In this document: one piece after another, positions 6,573 to 7,333 of the stretch | How positions within the stretch are numbered: position 1 is the first letter of the stretch | Layout: each line of letters begins with the position of its first letter | Assembly (NCBI GenBank): GCA_946631075.1 | Contig: CAMOZS010000081.1 | Coordinates: 1 to 7,333, forward strand | Direction of reading: 5' to 3' | Origin: an uncultured Bacillota bacterium | Lineage (GTDB): Bacteria; Bacillota; Clostridia; Peptostreptococcales; Anaerovoracaceae | DNA: 7,333 nucleotides | Notes under the pieces: model-generated | The model's database searches: none | What the model was told of the DNA's origin: nothing | What the model saw: the letters and a program-made list of their open reading frames with translations, nothing else | Position numbers and translations under genes: made by a program

Positions 6573-6797
6573 ATGAATTTCGAATCGATCTTTCGCGCCA
6601 AACAGGAATGGAGCCATTTCAAAGCCCGTCATCCCAAGGTCCCGGCCTTTATCGACGCGGTCCAGAGCAGGGATTACTGCGAGGGGATGGAGATCGCTAT
6701 CGCTGTCCGCTATCCCGACGGGGAGCAGCACAAGGCCGGCATCCGGGTCACCAAAGAAGACCTGGAGATGCTGAAATTACTTAAGTCTTTACGGTAG
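6573..6797 (+). CDS. 74-residue protein of unknown function, in an apparent operon with folP
   Basis: I do not recognise a named family. The start is the ATG at 6573, because GGAGG (6563-6567) sits five bases upstream; the in-frame ATG at 6561 overlaps this site and is rejected. The product is a soluble, charged protein without signal peptide or membrane segment. It has an N-terminal amphipathic helix (FESIFRAKQEWSHFKARHP), a middle section with alternating hydrophobics suggestive of beta strands (EIAIAVRYPDGEQHKAGIRV), and a C-terminal helix (KEDLEMLKLLKSL). A single cysteine lies in SRDYCEG. Codon use matches the neighbours and supports a real gene. It reads toward folP, 52 bases away, and its stop codon is inside a palindromic repeat. 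A role linked to folate synthesis is only a possibility from position. Confidence 0.85.
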   Translation: MNFESIFRAKQEWSHFKARHPKVPAFIDAVQSRDYCEGMEIAIAVRYPDGEQHKAGIRVTKEDLEMLKLLKSLR

Positions 6798-6833
6798 TAC
6801 ATTTGTACTACCGAGGAGTACGTTTGTACTACC
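6792..6833 (+). repeat. Tandem palindromic elements between the 74-residue protein gene and folP
   Basis: Two copies of about 20 bases with a 22-base period. Copy 1: arm CGGTAGTACA (6792-6801), two T, arm TGTACTACCG (6804-6813), perfectly complementary over 10 bp. Copy 2 (6815-6833): GGAGTACG, TT, TGTACTACC, with a one-base deletion and one change in the left arm but an identical TTTGTACTACC right half (6802-6812 and 6823-6833). The left arm of copy 1 can pair equally with the right arm of copy 2, so the RNA forms would exclude each other. The TAG stop of the upstream gene is at 6795-6797, within the first arm, and the folP ribosome site (6836-6840) begins three bases after copy 2. Paired DNA operators or a translational switch both fit; no T run follows, so a terminator is unlikely. 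Confidence 0.8.
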
Positions 6834-6849
6834 CAAGAGGAATATATAT

Positions 6850-7333
6850 ATGACACAGACACTGCGCCTGAAAAATGACCGGATCCTCCGCTTTGACCGG
6901 ATGGAGATGATGGGGATCGTCAACGTGACCCCCGATTCTTTTTATGCCGGCTCGCGGATGATGGAGGAAGCCGGGGACCAGCGGCCCGCGGACGATGATG
7001 GCCGGCTGACTGCGGCCGAAGGCCGTCTGGAGGCGGCCCACCGGGCGGCTTTCGCAAAGGCTGCCCAGCACATCCGGGAGGGAGCACGGATGATCGATAT
7101 CGGCGGGGAATCGACCCGGCCGGGATCTGCTCCGGTCACCGAAGACGAAGAGATCAGCCGGATCTGCCCGGTGATCGAGATGATCCGCAAGGCCTATCCG
7201 GAAATCGTCATCTCCGCTGACACCTACCGGGCGGGGACAGCCAGATACGCCTTACAGGCGGGAGCCGACCTGATCAACGACATCTCCGGCCTGACCTTCG
7301 AACCGGCCCTGGCCGACGAAGTCGCGGATGCGG
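6850..7333 (+). CDS. folP: Dihydropteroate synthase, N-terminal 161 residues (3' end outside the window)
   Basis: Condenses 6-hydroxymethyl-dihydropterin pyrophosphate with p-aminobenzoate in folate synthesis; it is the sulfonamide target. The frame from the ATG at 6850 is open to the window end. AGAGG (6836-6840) lies nine bases before the start. Motifs: MGIVNVTPDSF (21-31, first strand and loop), MIDIGGESTRPGS (81-93, the second conserved loop), ADTYRAGTARYALQAGADLINDISG (123-147, in two parts), with the pterin-binding Asp124 and Asn143 region as in the family. The remaining TIM-barrel strands are beyond the edge. Between Phe31 and Asp83 there are 52 residues, against about 28 in the E. coli enzyme as I recall it: a charged extra segment (about 36-62, MMEEAGDQRPADDDGRL onward) in the mobile loop 1/helix 1 area. 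The gene follows the 74-residue ORF and the tandem palindromes, and is probably in the same transcript. Confidence 0.95.
   Translation, partial: MTQTLRLKNDRILRFDRMEMMGIVNVTPDSFYAGSRMMEEAGDQRPADDDGRLTAAEGRLEAAHRAAFAKAAQHIREGARMIDIGGESTRPGSAPVTEDEEISRICPVIEMIRKAYPEIVISADTYRAGTARYALQAGADLINDISGLTFEPALADEVADA

Noticed and set aside
1..7333. Mobile element, CRISPR array, tRNA or riboswitch
   Set aside because: No transposase or integrase coding, no spaced direct repeats beyond the two copies before folP, no tRNA-like cloverleaf and no recognised riboswitch core were seen on either strand.

Overview
The window reads as chromosomal DNA of a fairly GC-rich, low-complexity-free Gram-positive anaerobe, most likely a Clostridia-class Bacillota. 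This is an inference. It rests on consensus AAGGAGG-type ribosome binding sites, sigma-A-like promoters, a secreted CHAP-domain wall hydrolase carrying a Listeria/Bacteroides-type (Flg_new) repeat, a PNPase of Gram-positive type, and an EutH-family permease. No phage, transposon, CRISPR array, tRNA or rRNA is visible.

Layout, left to right. (1) Positions 1-880 hold the 3' part of pnp (polynucleotide phosphorylase), closed by a strong bidirectional intrinsic terminator at 893-938. (2) A small convergent minus-strand ORF (948 to about 1346) encodes a short protein of unknown function with a C-terminal coiled coil; its 5' end is unclear. (3) A palindrome at 1388-1404 lies between that ORF and a plus-strand gene (1435-2886) for a secreted CHAP amidase/endopeptidase with SH3-like tail. 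(4) An excellent promoter (2900-2928) sits so close to the ATG at 2939 that the EutH-like permease gene (2939-4009) appears to be transcribed without a leader. (5) On the minus strand, gpmI (phosphoglycerate mutase, 4979-6508) is followed after 7 bases by a LysR-type regulator (4069-4971), whose ribosome binding site overlaps the gpmI stop codon. (6) Divergently from gpmI, a 74-residue protein gene (6573-6797) leads into folP (dihydropteroate synthase, from 6850, cut by the window end). Between them lie two tandem copies of a palindromic element, the first spanning the stop codon of the small gene.

Most genes are housekeeping: RNA turnover (pnp), glycolysis (gpmI), folate synthesis (folP). 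I do not see a multi-gene undescribed system. The features that best repay a second look are regulatory or structural: the tandem palindromes before folP, the leaderless-looking eutH-like gene, the gpmI-lysR translational coupling, the extra residues in the first loop of the FolP protein, and the small genes without recognised families.
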